A stretch of DNA of 64,000 nt, taken from positions 5,830,501-5,894,500 of the forward strand of contig NC_041005.1 in the NCBI RefSeq assembly GCF_004193775.1, read 5' to 3'. The translations under genes and the position numbers were made by a program. This stretch comes from Glycine soja (Eukaryota; Streptophyta; Magnoliopsida; Fabales; Fabaceae). Under the pieces are notes generated by a model. That model searched no databases. It worked only from the letters and a program-made list of their open reading frames with translations, and was not told the DNA's origin. Below are positions 1-12,900 of the stretch, piece by piece (position 1 is the stretch's first letter; every line of letters begins with the position of its first letter).

Positions 1-1504
1 CAAGCCTAACAAATTTATTTTGGCGGAACATGGTGCGACTTGATTTGACTTGGGCTGTCTCTGGTTTGATTTATTTTGTTAATTTTTAATAAAATTTTGA
101 CAAAAATAATTATTAATAATTATTTTCAAACATGCAGGATCACTTAGTCCAACGCAAGCTTAATTGCACGTTTGAAAAAGGAATGTGAAGTTAAATCGCT
201 CCTCGATTTCAAAACTACGAAGATATTATTATTTTTAGGGTTTAAATACAACGAAATATTTCATTGATATGAAAATTACATCTTAACTAAAACATCCTCA
301 TTAGTTATTTAATTTTAATTTGAGAGAGAAAAAGTGAGTGTATACACACACGTGTGTGTGTGGGGAAACACATATAGTTTGAAATTTAATTAATTAATAT
401 GTGAGGATAAAGTTTTTGACTTAACTGGAATTTCTAAAATAATAAAATTTACAAACAAAAAAAAGATAGTTTAATTGGCTCTCCTCCAACTTTGCTTGTA
501 GAATAAAGTCACATTTAGAGATTAGTTTATAATATATTTGTAGTACACATTTTTTATATTATTATTATATTGAATAGCAATGTAAATATTTTTATATATT
601 GTTTAAAGAATTAAAAAATATTAAGGCATCTATTTAAGGTGTCAGCAGATTTATTAATCATAGTGTAAAAATTTGCATGATGGTGTTTTAGAATAACACT
701 TATACTACTCTTAACCTATCAAATAATGAAACCGATTGAATTTGTAATTTTGAATCTTCGTGGTTGTCCGTTAACGCAGGGTCAATTCATCAGTCAAACA
801 CTCAAACTCACCCCAAATGACTATGCGAACCACACATGCCAAAATTAACATGGTCCGTGTTAAACATAGTTCATGGTATTGTGCGTGTCTTTCTCTATCC
901 AACATAGTATCTCGATAAAAAAAAAAAGTTATAATATAAAATATGTTATTTTTTTTTTTGCCTTTACCCCAATTTATTAGAAAATAATGATTTTTTACTA
1001 ATTTGGAGTTCAGTAAAAAAATAAAATCTTGTTAATAAATATTTTTATCAAAAATTAAACTTAAATATTATTAAACGATTCAGTTTTAACTTTAATAAAT
1101 TAATTATTTATGTTCAACTATTTGATTATTATAACTTGTTTCTAATAGAATTAAAGCATGTAATATTTAAAAAATAGATCAATTATCCTCAGACTAAGAT
1201 GTATAATATACATAACAATTTATATAATAAAATTTTTAAAACAATTTATATAATAACTTATACAACATATTTTTTGCGCTTATATTTTTTTTGTTATGAC
1301 ATGTAATATATTATGTGCAAAAAAAAGATAGACTCAAAATATTATTGTACAAGCTGTTGGTGTGAATTATTATATAAATAACATTTTTCAATGAAATATA
1401 ACTGGTTTTATTTTTCATTTTATAATAATATAAATTTTAAATATTATTTAACGTATTTTTATTTTCTTTTTATCACAATATATAGGTGGAATAAGAATTT
1501 AATT

Positions 1505-1712
1505 TAGGTTTAATTATTCTAAAGATTCCTGAACTTTTACCATTTTTTTAATTAAGTTGACGATTTTTTTTCAATTGAGTCCCTTGCAGTTGTGTTTAGT
1601 TTTTAATTAGGTTTAAACCTAATTAAAAAAACAAATACAAGAGTTTAGATACTCAATTTAAAAAAATTCAGGAACTTATTTAAAAACAACAAATAATTCA
1701 AGAACATAAGTA
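1505..1712. repeat. Foldback (MITE-like) element with perfect central palindrome
   Basis: The two halves are imperfect inverted copies of each other: the left arm carries attcctgaacttt and the right arm the inverted form aaattcaggaact. The centre, 1,600-1,629, is a perfect 30-bp palindrome around gtttaaac. No protein is encoded, which fits a small non-autonomous DNA element. Element ends are approximate. Confidence 0.6.
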
Positions 1713-1847
1713 CTGTGAGTTTTTGCAGTTTTTCATTCCTGCATGTTCTAAAATGGTTGAAGAACTTATGAATACTAACCTTAGAATTTGCATGAGGGGA
1801 AATACTTGCTTATAGATGTGAGAATATTGGTATGTAGAGGTTCGTAA

Positions 1848-2345
1848 TTTTTTAAATTATGTCCCAATAATTTAAGAGGTTTTGATATTATTAATTTTGT
1901 AACCAATTAAATTATATGTCATCTTTTCATTAATTATTTTTTTATTTTTTCAAACTAGTCCTTGGTTATTATTTTAAAATTTTTAAAATTGTAACTTTTT
2001 AAAATTAGAAAATATGGTTAAAGATAATTTTAAAAGTCTGAATCCTAAAATATTTTAAATTACTTTCAATACTTTATATAAAACCCATGCTTAAGAAACG
2101 ATAATAAGAAATTTTTAAACCCTAAACCCCAAAATATTCTTTTTATAAAAATTATTGCAACTAAAAAAATATTAGGGTTCAGACTTCTAAAGTTATTTTT
2201 AATAATATTTTTAATTTTAAAAAGTTACAATTTTAAAAACTAATAGTCAAGACTAATTTGAAAAAAAAATTAATACAAAGTTCACATATAATGTAATTGG
2301 TTAAAAAACTAACAGTATGAAAATCCCTAAAATTATCAAGGACAT
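1848..2345. repeat. Foldback (MITE-like) element, about 500 bp
   Basis: Long AT-rich inverted repeat. The left end has atgtcccaataatttaag followed by gtaaccaattaaattatatg. The right end has the inverted counterparts catataatgtaattggtta and aaaattatcaaggacat. Interior segments also match in inverted order, for example around tctgaatcct and agggttcagac. No coding capacity is seen. Family not identified. Confidence 0.65.
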
Positions 2346-3311
2346 CATAGAAATTCTTCTTTTTAAATATGCATGTCTCTATTGAACCTAGCATAGATCT
2401 AATTAAAAAAAAATCAAATTCAAAGATTAAATTATATAAAAAAAAGTCTAAAGACCTAATTAAAAATTGATAAAAGATAGATTTAGATACTCGTAAAGTA
2501 ATTAAACCTTTAATTTATCAATTCAAATACTTTAAAAATTTGTTCATTATTTTTTTTCTCTTTCCTTCTACTTGGTTTCTCTATATTTAAACAATGACAA
2601 ATATTAATTATTATCCTAAAGATATTAGTTTAAAAATTTAAAAAGAAATATTTTTAATGAGAGGTATAAAATTATGTTATTTATAATTTTTTTACGCCCT
2701 CAAATAATTTCTATAATAAATATATATATTTTTAGTTTCTTAAGTGATATCCTAAAAATACTTTGTTAACACCCTTAGACAAAACATAACATAAATTTAT
2801 AATATATATTATTAATGATTTCACTTTATTATACAAAATATACAGTAACGGGAAAAACCAAATAAATAATTAATCGTTACATGCTGGTATATGAATTTTT
2901 CAATGAATAAAAAATTGAACTAACTATTATTTGTAGATAATCATGAAATACTTATAATATCTTTTCTCCTTTTTCTGTCCCTTTGTCTAAAAATATTATT
3001 TCTCTAAAAAAATGATCGCATTACAGTCACAGATGCTATCCCATTCCCATCATCACAATTCACACGCCTTCGAAGCACGCTTCTTGTGTTAATTATTATC
3101 CCATCACACATTCTCTCTCCCCTATTTACCATCGCAGTACGTACTGAGTCTCGGACAGAGAGAACTTGGAGTTGGGTGGCAGACTAGAATATTTTGCTTT
3201 TGGATGGTTTTATTCTATTTGATTCAGTAGATTGTATACACTATTCAACGTCGTGAGGAAACAAAACAATGCCCTCCCCTAAGCATGGTCCATGTATTTT
3301 ATTTGTTTAAT

Positions 3312-3516
3312 ATCTGAAATATAAATTATTTTTTAGATTATTATTTAATATTTATTTTTTAAAATATAAATTATTTTTAAATTATCATTTAATATTTATT
3401 TTTTTTCAATCAAGTATCTAAAAAAAATTCAATTTTATTTTACTATTTGTCGTTAATTGTCTTTTGTTAAGTGATGATGTGATAGATGTTGTTTAACGTT
3501 ATGACGTCCAATCATT
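3312..3516. repeat. Left half of a foldback element, interrupted by an LTR element
   Basis: This segment (starting atctgaaatataaattattt and ending near gacgtccaatcat) is a close direct copy of the left half of the complete foldback element at 4,459-4,845. It stops at its approximate midpoint, exactly where the LTR-like sequence starting tgttggg begins. An internal direct duplication of about 50 bp (aaatataaattattttt... twice) is also present. I infer that a retrotransposon inserted into, or recombined with, this element. Confidence 0.6.
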
Positions 3517-4161
3517 TGTTGGGTTTTTTGGACTCCCTTCCTATATGGAGTAAAGGTCCGGATGAGAAGGCCCATATGTTATTTGAGAGGAAAATCAGTT
3601 ACAAATCATTCACAGAGAAAGAAGAACAGAGAAAATCATTGTGATTTTCACATACCCACTAGAGAGTGTTTGTCAAATTGCAATTGTGGATTCGTTCACC
3701 GTTGAATCGGACTGATTTTTGAATAATAGGTTCTACGCACGTGATATTTCAAATTATCCGGTTAGACCGGAAAAAAAATATTTGGAGAGAGATAAGTATT
3801 TCACATTATCTGCTCTATATTTTGGGGTTTTATTTTCTTCTTTCTATTATACCAATTAGAGGTCTGTTTTGAGTTGACTATTTGTAGCACGTTTCAGTGC
3901 ACTTGTTAAAAGTTTTCTTGTATCTTCATTGATTATAGCGGAGTTATTTCTTTGGTCTGGACGACCTGTGATTTTTATCCTTGCATTGAGGGGTTTTCCA
4001 CGTTAAATAAATTATGTATCTGTTTTCTTTAATTTCTATTTTGCTCTCTATACTTTATTGGTGCTCCTCACAAGTTCTTGCAAGTTTTGGGGAATTTATT
4101 TTCGTTACTTATTACTCTGTTATAGAGTTTGTTATTGTGTTGGCCTATTTCCCCATCAACA
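3517..4161 (+). repeat. 5' LTR (645 bp, possibly 5'-truncated)
   Basis: Bounded by TGTTG and CAACA, a 5-bp terminal inverted repeat, and followed after two bases by the tRNA-Met primer site. A CT/T-rich downstream half containing gaggggttttccacgtt is typical of plant LTR 3' ends. The left boundary is uncertain because the 3' LTR of the same element begins with a different sequence. Confidence 0.6.
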
Positions 4162-4163
4162 GC

Positions 4164-4175
4164 TGGTATCAGAGC
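4164..4175 (+). other. Retrotransposon primer-binding site
   Basis: The 12 bases tggtatcagagc are the standard plant LTR-retrotransposon primer-binding site complementary to the 3' end of initiator methionine tRNA. It sits two bases after the LTR terminus. Confidence 0.85.
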
Positions 4176-4458
4176 CTGGTTCAACTTGGTGACCGACTTA
4201 GACAAGTAAAATGACGGCAATGAATCTTGGCCTTAGGTATCCCTTGTATCGAAAGTCTTCCTGGCGGTGGGTCCAGGCAACATGTCCCGCAGATGGAGCG
4301 GCGGTGCAAGTACCGCAAGTAGCTAAAGCATGTGGATGACTATACTCGTGGATGATAATGACTTCCACTCGAGGGAGAGACTACCATGTGAAAGAGACTC
4401 ACACTTGAGGGGGAGATTGTTGGAGTAGAAGTGTGTGGTGAGGTCCCACATCGGGTTC

Positions 4459-4845
4459 ATATCTGAAATATAAATTATTTTTAGATTATTATTTAATATT
4501 TCTTTTTTCAATCAAGTATCTAAAAAAATTTCAGTTTTATTTTACTACCTGTTATTAATCGTCTTTCATTAAGTAATGACGTGACAGACGGAGTGTAACA
4601 TCATCACGTCCAATCATTGACACGTCATTGAAGGTGATGACATGTCAGTGATTGAACGTGATGACGTAATACTCCGTTTGTCGCGTCATCACTTAACGGA
4701 ATGAGACTAAAGAAAGATAATAAGTTCAAACATAAAATTTTTATAGAAAGTTATTTGACAAAAAATAAATTTATAGGTAATAATTTGAAAAAGGTATATT
4801 TTTTAGATATAAAAAACTTAATTAAGTCAATCTGAAAAATAATTT
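4459..4845. repeat. Complete foldback (MITE-like) element
   Basis: Large palindrome centred near 4,632. The left arm has taagtaatgacgtgacagac and the right arm the inverted gtcgcgtcatcacttaacgg; AT-rich outer arms also pair. A direct half-copy lies at 3,312-3,516 and a diverged full relative at 5,475-5,890, so this is a repeated family within the window. No coding potential. Superfamily not assigned. Confidence 0.7.
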
Positions 4846-5474
4846 TTAAGTTAACAAATGATAATGAAGAGTTTTATCAAGATAAATAATTTAATTTCAT
4901 ATAAAACGATAAATGATAAATTTTATTGTTTTATTGAAAATGAAAATAAAAATGATAATAATAAATTTAAGTTATGTTTAAAAATAAATCTTATAAGTTA
5001 ATAAAAAAAATCGTTTCTCAAATACTTTTATTTGATCAAATATTTGTAAACTTGTCAAAAAACTAAAATGAATTAAAATAATTCGATGAACATATATGAA
5101 ATTTATTTTTATATAGACTTAAAGAAACTTTATCCTAATTATTTTTAAAGATAATTTCTCATTCAAAATAAGAAATATATTAAATAAATAAGATATTTTT
5201 TATTGGTAGGAATAAAATAAACACTATTTGAAATTTACAAAACTCATCTATCAATTTATCTTGTTTAATTAACTTAACTAGATTAATAAGATAGTATTAA
5301 AAGTGAAATTAAAGAGTTAAAATACATACATTTAATAGCTAGACAAAACTAAAAGAAAACCAATAAGGTCAAATGGTGAGATATATATTTTGGGTTCAGA
5401 GATTAATGAAAGAAGAGCGATGAAAGACGTAACATGTTACATGTATACATTAATCATAGACACTAAAACACCAA

Positions 5475-5890
5475 TTATATATGGTTTAAATAAATTTTTC
5501 ATACCTAAAAAGTAAATCATTTTCATATTACTATCTAAAAATTCATTTTTTGTTAAATATATGCTTGAAAAAAATTTATGTTTCAAGTTACTACCTGCCG
5601 TTAGTTTCCTTATTCTACTGAGTGATAACGTGAAAGACAGAATGTCATGTCATTACACCCAATTACTAACATGTCATTGTCACGTCATTAAAAGTGATAA
5701 CGTGATAATGAAGTGTTTGTGACAAGGCGTTATGATATATCATTTTATTTGTCACGTCATCACTTAACGGAAAATGACTAACGAGATATAGTAAAATAAA
5801 ATATTTTTTTTAAGTACTTAATTAAAAAAATAAATATTAAATAATAATTTAAAAATAACCTATATTTTATATATGAAAAATGTAATTAAA
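5475..5890. repeat. Second full copy of the same foldback family
   Basis: The arms carry ctgagtgataacgtgaaag on the left and tttgtcacgtcatcactta on the right. The AT-rich outer arms (ctacctgccgttagt versus gactaacgagatatagtaa) pair as inverted repeats. It resembles 4,459-4,845 in organisation and sequence but is diverged. Confidence 0.65.
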
Positions 5891-6390
5891 CTTTTTTATT
5901 TTTACATATTAATAGTAGTTTTGGTGAGTCAACCTCAAAGAATTATTAAGAATAGAATAGGGCTCGATCATAGTTTAGTATTCATTATCAATTAGACTAA
6001 CTTTGATTGAGAGACATAGCCTATAGAGATATATACAAAGCTACACGAGCTACACAGTAATAATTTCCTCAACACCCACACAGTTTTCCAATTCATTACA
6101 CGATTTTTTCTTTTTGTCTTGTAAATTTAATTATATCACTAATAATATTAATTATTTATCTTTTCTTCACTTCTTTTCTCTCTCTAATTATAAGTTTGGT
6201 TGAGTGGAAATAAAAATAACCATGAATAATAATGTTTTTACTTTTGTTTAGATTGAAAGAAAAAAAGCAAAACAAAAGAAAAATGAGTAAAAAGGAGAGT
6301 AAAAATAAAATATATTTTTAATTTTTTTGCAAGGGAGACGGGGAGACAATGAAAGAAAAAAAAAATATTTTCACTGCTTCAACATCAATT

Positions 6391-6475
6391 AATTTTGAGG
6401 GAGAGTTGGTTTTTTTTGCATATGAATTTTGAGGGAGAGTTGGTTTTTTTTGCATATGAATTTTGAGGGAGAGTT
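6391..6475. repeat. 34-bp tandem repeat, 2.5 copies
   Basis: Units begin at 6,391, 6,425 and 6,459, each starting aattttgagggagagtt and followed in the first two by a T-run and gcatatg. The copies are identical over the unit, which points to recent expansion. Confidence 0.9.
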
Positions 6476-8716
6476 TTGTTGGCAATAATACTCTACCCAC
6501 CTAAAGCAAAATTATCCCTCGTGGACATGATACTGTTTATGGTCTCTAAAAAAATGACTTCAAATTAGTCATCTGCTGCATTTTTATCTTTTTTTTTTTT
6601 TTTTTTATTTTGAACGCTGACCACTGTTTTGGTTATTTTTCCGTACAAAGTACGGGGCCATTAATTACTCTAGTTATACTAATAAGTTTACTTAGTTATA
6701 TTTTAATTTTATACTTTAATCTATGTGTAATTTTATTTATTATTTGTGGGTTAGTTTTCATAATTTTCAATTGTTAGAATTCGGTTTATATTCTATTTTT
6801 CATCCAATATTAATGAGAATTTAATGAAGGTTGAAACACCATTTAGTTACATATTTTTCATTTAAAAGTAAAAATAAATTTAATATATTTTTAGTTCTTA
6901 TAAAAATTTTGTTTATGAAATTAGTTCTCAATTGATTTAGTTTTTTACCCTTGAAAGTTATGAAAGTTATATATTCTTACTCTCTTGGCGGGTGACGGCT
7001 AAGAAAATTATAACTTTAATTTTATTTAGCATGAGGATTAAAAGATAAAATTTATGCAAATGAAAATTATTTTAATCCAAAAAATAAATATGTAAAATTA
7101 AATGTTGATTAAGAACGTCTTTAATGGGGACAATTTAAACAATTTATTTGAGTTCTTTATATATTGTTAATTGATCCCATCAAATCATAATTAAACAATT
7201 TATGTATATATTTGTTTTAATGGTGTAATTTTAAATAATTTTTAAATAACTCACGTTTAAATGATGCTTAAATGACATAATAGTTAAACAATTTTATCAT
7301 ATTTTGTTTATAAAAGCAGTAAGTTAAGCAATCAGCCGTGAATATGCTCTTAACGGCCTTAAATAAAATATAAGTAGAATTGAGTATCAGATTGGTATTT
7401 TAATTTCTTTCATGTCTGTACTGAGCATAGTTCTTGCACCCTTTTTTCAGTGTATATCTTTAGGAAGTGGAGTTTAAAGAAGAAAGATACCAAGAGATAA
7501 TTTTATTTTAATGTTTTATTCTTAATATAATAACTTTTAAAATAAATAAATACAAGAAAATGACATAAATTTAGTATTTTAATCTTTTATTTAATTTTAT
7601 AAATATATACTACATAATTATATATTTTAAATTAAAAATAAAATTAAATTATAATTTTCACTCACAATTGTACAGATTTAGTCTACGCATATAACTAATA
7701 CATTATCTTATACTCCACTTTTTTAATTGTCAATTTTTTGGAGAAAAAATATTTTTATTTATATGCATTTTTTAAGTTTAAGGGTACATTCATTATTTTT
7801 TATCAATTATACCCTTACCCACATTGATGATTTTTCACATTTTTAAATTGATAATTGAATCTTTTAAAGGTGAAATACTTATTTATTGGTCAATAATTTA
7901 GTGGATAAAAACATAAATAAAAGCTATTAGTGGAGAGGAAAATAATTGTATTGGAAAAGTGAATTCACAAAAGTTATAATAAAAAAGTCTAACAATTTCA
8001 TCAAAATTAAAAAAAAAAGCTTTCTTAATTTGTACAAAGTACAAACAAACCTTAAACTATAATCATTCAGAAATAGAGGGAGTAGTAAATTGACTTTTGC
8101 TACAGTTCATAAAGGAAACACTGTTCTCCATGTGCAAATTTTATTGAATCATGATTTATTTTTTTGGATAAGCAAAGTCATTTTATTTAAATAGAAGAGT
8201 TGGGTTAAAAGCACAGAGTGTGCCCAGCCAAAGAACAACAAAATACAATAAATCCCTCATAAGAACAAGCCTCCCCTTAATATGCATTAAAGTAACAAGA
8301 CAAAATACGTTGAGCCTCTAATAAGCAACAACAATACAATAAACGAACCCTCATAGACATGCTATATTTATATATATATATTTTTTTTCCGAATAAAAAT
8401 GAAGGATATAATAAACCAGCCAATTGAACCTTTGATGAAGAAAGATAGGGAAAATATTGAATCATGATTTATATATACGTCAGGCACATTTTTATTCTTC
8501 TTTCCTCTGTATCTCTGTCTATCATAGCAGGGTTAACGTTTAGACACTTAAACAATTCATACACTCAATTGATATTCTTTATATATTTTTTTCATATCTC
8601 TCAACTTCATTTACATTACATAAACAATTATATCTATTACTCATCTTTCCTAGCTCTTTTCTTATCTCACGCTCTATCTTGATGAATAAATTATTAAGTA
8701 GTAGAGTATGTATACC

Positions 8717-8719
<3 letters not shown>

Positions 8720-8778
<59 letters not shown>
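8720..8778. repeat. (TA)n microsatellite, about 29 units
   Basis: Uninterrupted alternating AT run between ccgtgc and cctcac. Confidence 0.95.
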
Positions 8779-8780
<2 letters not shown>

Positions 8781-9455
8781 TCACTTCAGACTCATTTCTA
8801 TATTATACATATTCAAATTTTGATTAATAAATTTTAATTGTGTCAAATAAAAATTATTGGATATCATACTAATCTCCAATCACTTAATAATTTATCTTCT
8901 AGCTAGGTTTCTATTCCAATATAGCTATTCACAGAAAGTATCCATCATCAATGATTTCCACCTCTAAAGTGTCTACACGTACATAAGGGGTATACATCCA
9001 CGTACCTTTTTACAATTTTGTTAGGTTACTGTACTCTACTACTCTTTTTTAGAGATTGAAAGAGCTAGCTAGGTGACGCATGTATTTATAGAGGCGTATC
9101 TTAGCAAAGTATAGATTGGCATGACATGGCATGCACAGGTAAGGTACTGATAAAAATCAGGTCTGAATCGAGGGCATGACTGAAACGGGCATGCCAATAT
9201 TCGTTGATCTATCCCCATGCAAAGATATTAACTATGCATGCAATGCAAGTAACGCACGGGGCCCACGTGTACACATACCTAACACACCCCCTTTCAATAT
9301 TGTGTCAGTTTATACTGTTTTGTAATGTACATTTTTTTGTTTCTTTGTTTATTGTATTCCAAAGGCAGAACTGTTGCATTTTGTTTTGGGCAGGGATGAG
9401 GTGGTGATGATACATGCTATGAGGTCATAGTTAAGAGGGTCCCCTCCCTACCTGG

Positions 9456-9456
<1 letters not shown>

Positions 9457-9504
<48 letters not shown>
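9457..9504. repeat. (TA)n microsatellite, 24 units
   Basis: Uninterrupted TA run between cctggc and gaatta. Confidence 0.95.
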
Positions 9505-9508
<4 letters not shown>

Positions 9509-9850
9509 TAATTATCGATGATTCAGGTTCTGTGGGGTCACTTGATCTCAGTGGCATGTTACTTTTCCATGCTAGCAGGTATAGCTTATCGACACAAACG
9601 ACACAGTATGAAGGTAAGCATTTTGAAATTGCAGAGAGACCTCTCAATGTTCACCTTTGATGACCTCCCTTTTTATTTCATCATATCCATCTCTAGCTCA
9701 CTCACACATCTCTGTCTCTGCCAAAGTACTTGCAGGATTTATTTGGAAGTGCCAAAGCAACACTTGATGATGCAAGTAAACAGTTATGGAATGAGTATTT
9801 TAGATGGTGTTAGGTTTAGTTAGTATAATAAATAATAAATAGACAAAAAA

Positions 9851-9908
9851 ATATACTCTTTGAGAGAATTTTAACTAAAACATATACTCTTTGAGAGAAT
9901 TTTAACTT
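9851..9908. repeat. 31-bp tandem duplication
   Basis: The segment beginning atatactctttgagagaatt starts at 9,851 and again at 9,882, with identical sequence through ttttaact. Confidence 0.85.
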
Positions 9909-12900
9909 TTTCTCCCTTACCACCACTGTTAAATTAGAAGTGTAATTATATCTCAATCATCTTAAACTATCATTTATCTTTATTTTAAAATTAAATTTTA
10001 ATAGATTTTAAAATATACCAATTTAAATACAATCTTATATTATAATTTAAATTATTTACTGTAAATCTAAAATAATAGACTTATTTATGTCTTATAAAAG
10101 GATAGAATGGAGTTTTTTTTTCAAATATAAATTTGAATTATATAAAAAATATTTATCTTATGCAATGCATATGCTAAAATATTAATAGAAAAAATAATTT
10201 TTTGTAAAGATATTGAATATTTAATAAAACTTACAGTATTATTTACTTATTGTTTTCCTTACTTTTGTCCAAACATGTCCTGGACGAGCTCTGTAGTCTG
10301 TAGTACGTTCATTCACCCCGGCCTCCGATCGATCACCCTAACTAGTCCTTTTCTTTTGTCTTTCTATTCCTTACTCATTCATGAATAAATTAGCGAAGTT
10401 ATTTAGATGATGATAATAATGTTAAGTACAACAATGTAAGAAAATAATTCATGTTAAAATGTCAAAAGTTTTATAAAAACTTCGGTGCTGATTTTATTGA
10501 AAAGAGTGGAGAATAGTAACATAGAAGGAGAAAAAATTATGATCAGGTATGCGTAGGTGGGTTGAATTTTTTTGCTATGAATTGAAAGGTTCTTTCCATT
10601 AAAAGTAAGAGTAAATCAACCTTTTTTTTTTCTTTTGAAGAGGTAAATAAATATATTTTTTGAGTGTAAAATTTTTTTATTGACATTTAATAAGAAATTA
10701 TTATGTAGGATAAATTTATTAATTTTTATAATAAATATTATAAAAATTATATTATTGAAAGTGTAAATTTTATATTAATTAGCATTAATTGTGTGCTCTG
10801 CACAGGGATATGAGAGAGAAGAAGTGGGAGGATGAAATGGTAAAAAAAATACAATGAGTCTAAATTGTATGTGGAAGTGTCCGGATGGTTTTTATATAAG
10901 TATAGAATAGAATCTATAGATATAGATAATATATAAAAATTAAACTTAAGTAATTTATGATAAGGATTAAGTTAGATATTTAAACAATAATTAGTTTTAC
11001 ACACAAATAAAGAGAAGGACATCTCATTATCTTTAAAATAAATAGTTTAGAAGAAGAAAAGATTAAGAGGTTAATTGAAGATTGAAGTTTTGACATTGAA
11101 GTACTACTGTTGTTTGGGAAGAATCAAACAAAAACAAATTAGAGATCCAATCAAACCAGGGCTCAGGGGTCTGCAATCATTATGTGTGGATTCGAATTGG
11201 ACTTTACTGAAGGCCCAGCCCAAAATTTAAGCAGCATTTTCCTTCAGACCACCCCCCCCCCCTCCAAAAAAAAAGTGAGGGGCTTCGTTTCGTTTCAGTT
11301 GAAAAAAAAGGGTCATCAGATATTGCAGATAATTAAAGAATTATAATTAGGCGATGTATTCAATTATCTTCTTCCAATGAATTGGTGTTTCTGTCAGTTT
11401 TTTGTTTTTTGTTTTTACATTTTTTTTACGTTAGAAGAATTCAGATTAAATATAGAAAGCTCTTAAAAAATTATCTTTTAATAAATAAAAGTCTCAATAG
11501 CTATCATAGCACTTTAAAAAGCCCATTCGGCCAATAATCTTGTGGGCGTTTCCTTGCTAATTCTAGTCTCCATGGAGCTTTTGGGCAGCAAAAGGATATT
11601 TATTTATGTGGTGGATATCATCATGGCTTTAATACCATGTTAAAAACGTGGCTTAGGATAGATGATAAAAAATTGTAAAATAAATAACTTTCTTATGGGT
11701 AAAATGAAAAAAAAAAATTGATCATACGAGTACTTTTACTTAACTTTTATAGTGGATAAGATTATAAAGAAGAAATCAACTAATAATTAATTAGTAACTA
11801 ATTTATCTTTAATAAAATATTTAAGGCAAATTTCACATAAAAAACAAAAATGTAACGTTAATAATTTAATACAAGTTTTTTTCTTTTACATATTGTTAAC
11901 CATTAGTTTAATCATATGTTTTTTAATTATTAAATATAGGGACACATAGTTGAATCATTGATGGACCAAAATTCTTTAAGACTGTTAGAGAAGATTCCGA
12001 AAATTTTGTGGATTTCTTCAGATTTGAGTGCATCAGTCTCCATATATTGTATGTGTTTTCATGCAATTGACAATGAAAGATTTGATTCATTTGATTTTCA
12101 AAACAATTGAAGGGCCCTATTTTATTTGTGAGAAAGCATCCAGGCCAAGTTGTCATAGATTCTGCTTCGTCGTTATTTAATTTTTAAGGTTTTATAATTG
12201 TGGATAAATATTATATTTTATAAACACCGTCACATTCTGATGATATATTTAACAACGATACAGTTGTCTCTCTTTTTCTTTATGCGTGGAAAACACATAA
12301 AAAAAAGCTAAACTAAAATAGTACATAATTATCTCCTTCCAAGAACAATGATTCAATATGGTCCTCGCTCTTTAAGCATGGAAATGTATGAGAAGTGAGA
12401 AAAAATAATTTAAATCTTTGTAAAAAATGAATTAATTTAAATCAAATAAAATAGATAAGCGATGAAAATTATTTTAGTTAAATTAATATTAATTTTTTTA
12501 TTAGACAAAGCTATTTTTCATGTTTTTTTTTACTGTATTATAAGTATGAAATATTCATCGATTTTATTAATTATTAATTGCTATCAAGAAATCTAATTGA
12601 ACTACTGTTTTTTACGAATCAAAATGAAAAAAAGGCTTGTTTGAGTGAGATGATATAATATTTAGTCTCATATCTGTATTTAATAAAAACAAATCTATTG
12701 CCAAATCTACATTATGTATATTTTATAATTTTAACATTCATTTTTTGTATTTTATGAGTGCATAGATATTCATTCTCAAACACTTCACTCATACCAATAT
12801 ATTCTGATTTAAGTGATATTAAATTTAATTTTCGAGCATTTTTTAACAAAAAATGGTCATCAATAAAGTTGATAGGTGGTATCAATAACATAATTAAATA

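Larger units (their letters stand above)
1..3311. other. AT-rich intergenic DNA, no gene recognised
   Basis: No reading frame here resembles a protein family and no RNA gene was recognised. The stretch is very AT-rich with many poly-A/T runs. Two foldback elements (about 1,505-1,712 and 1,848-2,345) lie inside it and are listed separately. Confidence 0.6.
3517..4458 (+). mobile_element. Short non-autonomous LTR retrotransposon (PBS and polypurine tract, no genes)
   Basis: The element runs LTR-like block (3,517-4,161, starting TGTTG and ending CAACA), then tggtatcagagc at 4,164-4,175, which is the classic primer-binding site complementary to initiator tRNA-Met. About 230 bp of internal sequence without gag or pol follows, then a polypurine tract (tgagggggagat, 4,405-4,416), then a 3' LTR start tgttggagtag at 4,418. 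The 3' LTR is cut after about 40 bp by a foldback element. The 5' block does not match those 40 bp beyond TGTTGG, so its own true 5' end may be missing. The style of the polypurine tract suggests a copia relative. It is non-autonomous and probably a deletion derivative. Confidence 0.7.

Noticed and set aside
9518..9823. 101-codon open frame near a TA microsatellite
   Set aside because: No recognisable domain and no splice or family support; a hairpin microRNA was considered, but no known mature microRNA sequence was seen.
11923..12156. Minus-strand 77-codon open frame
   Set aside because: No family recognised and no neighbouring exon-like sequence.
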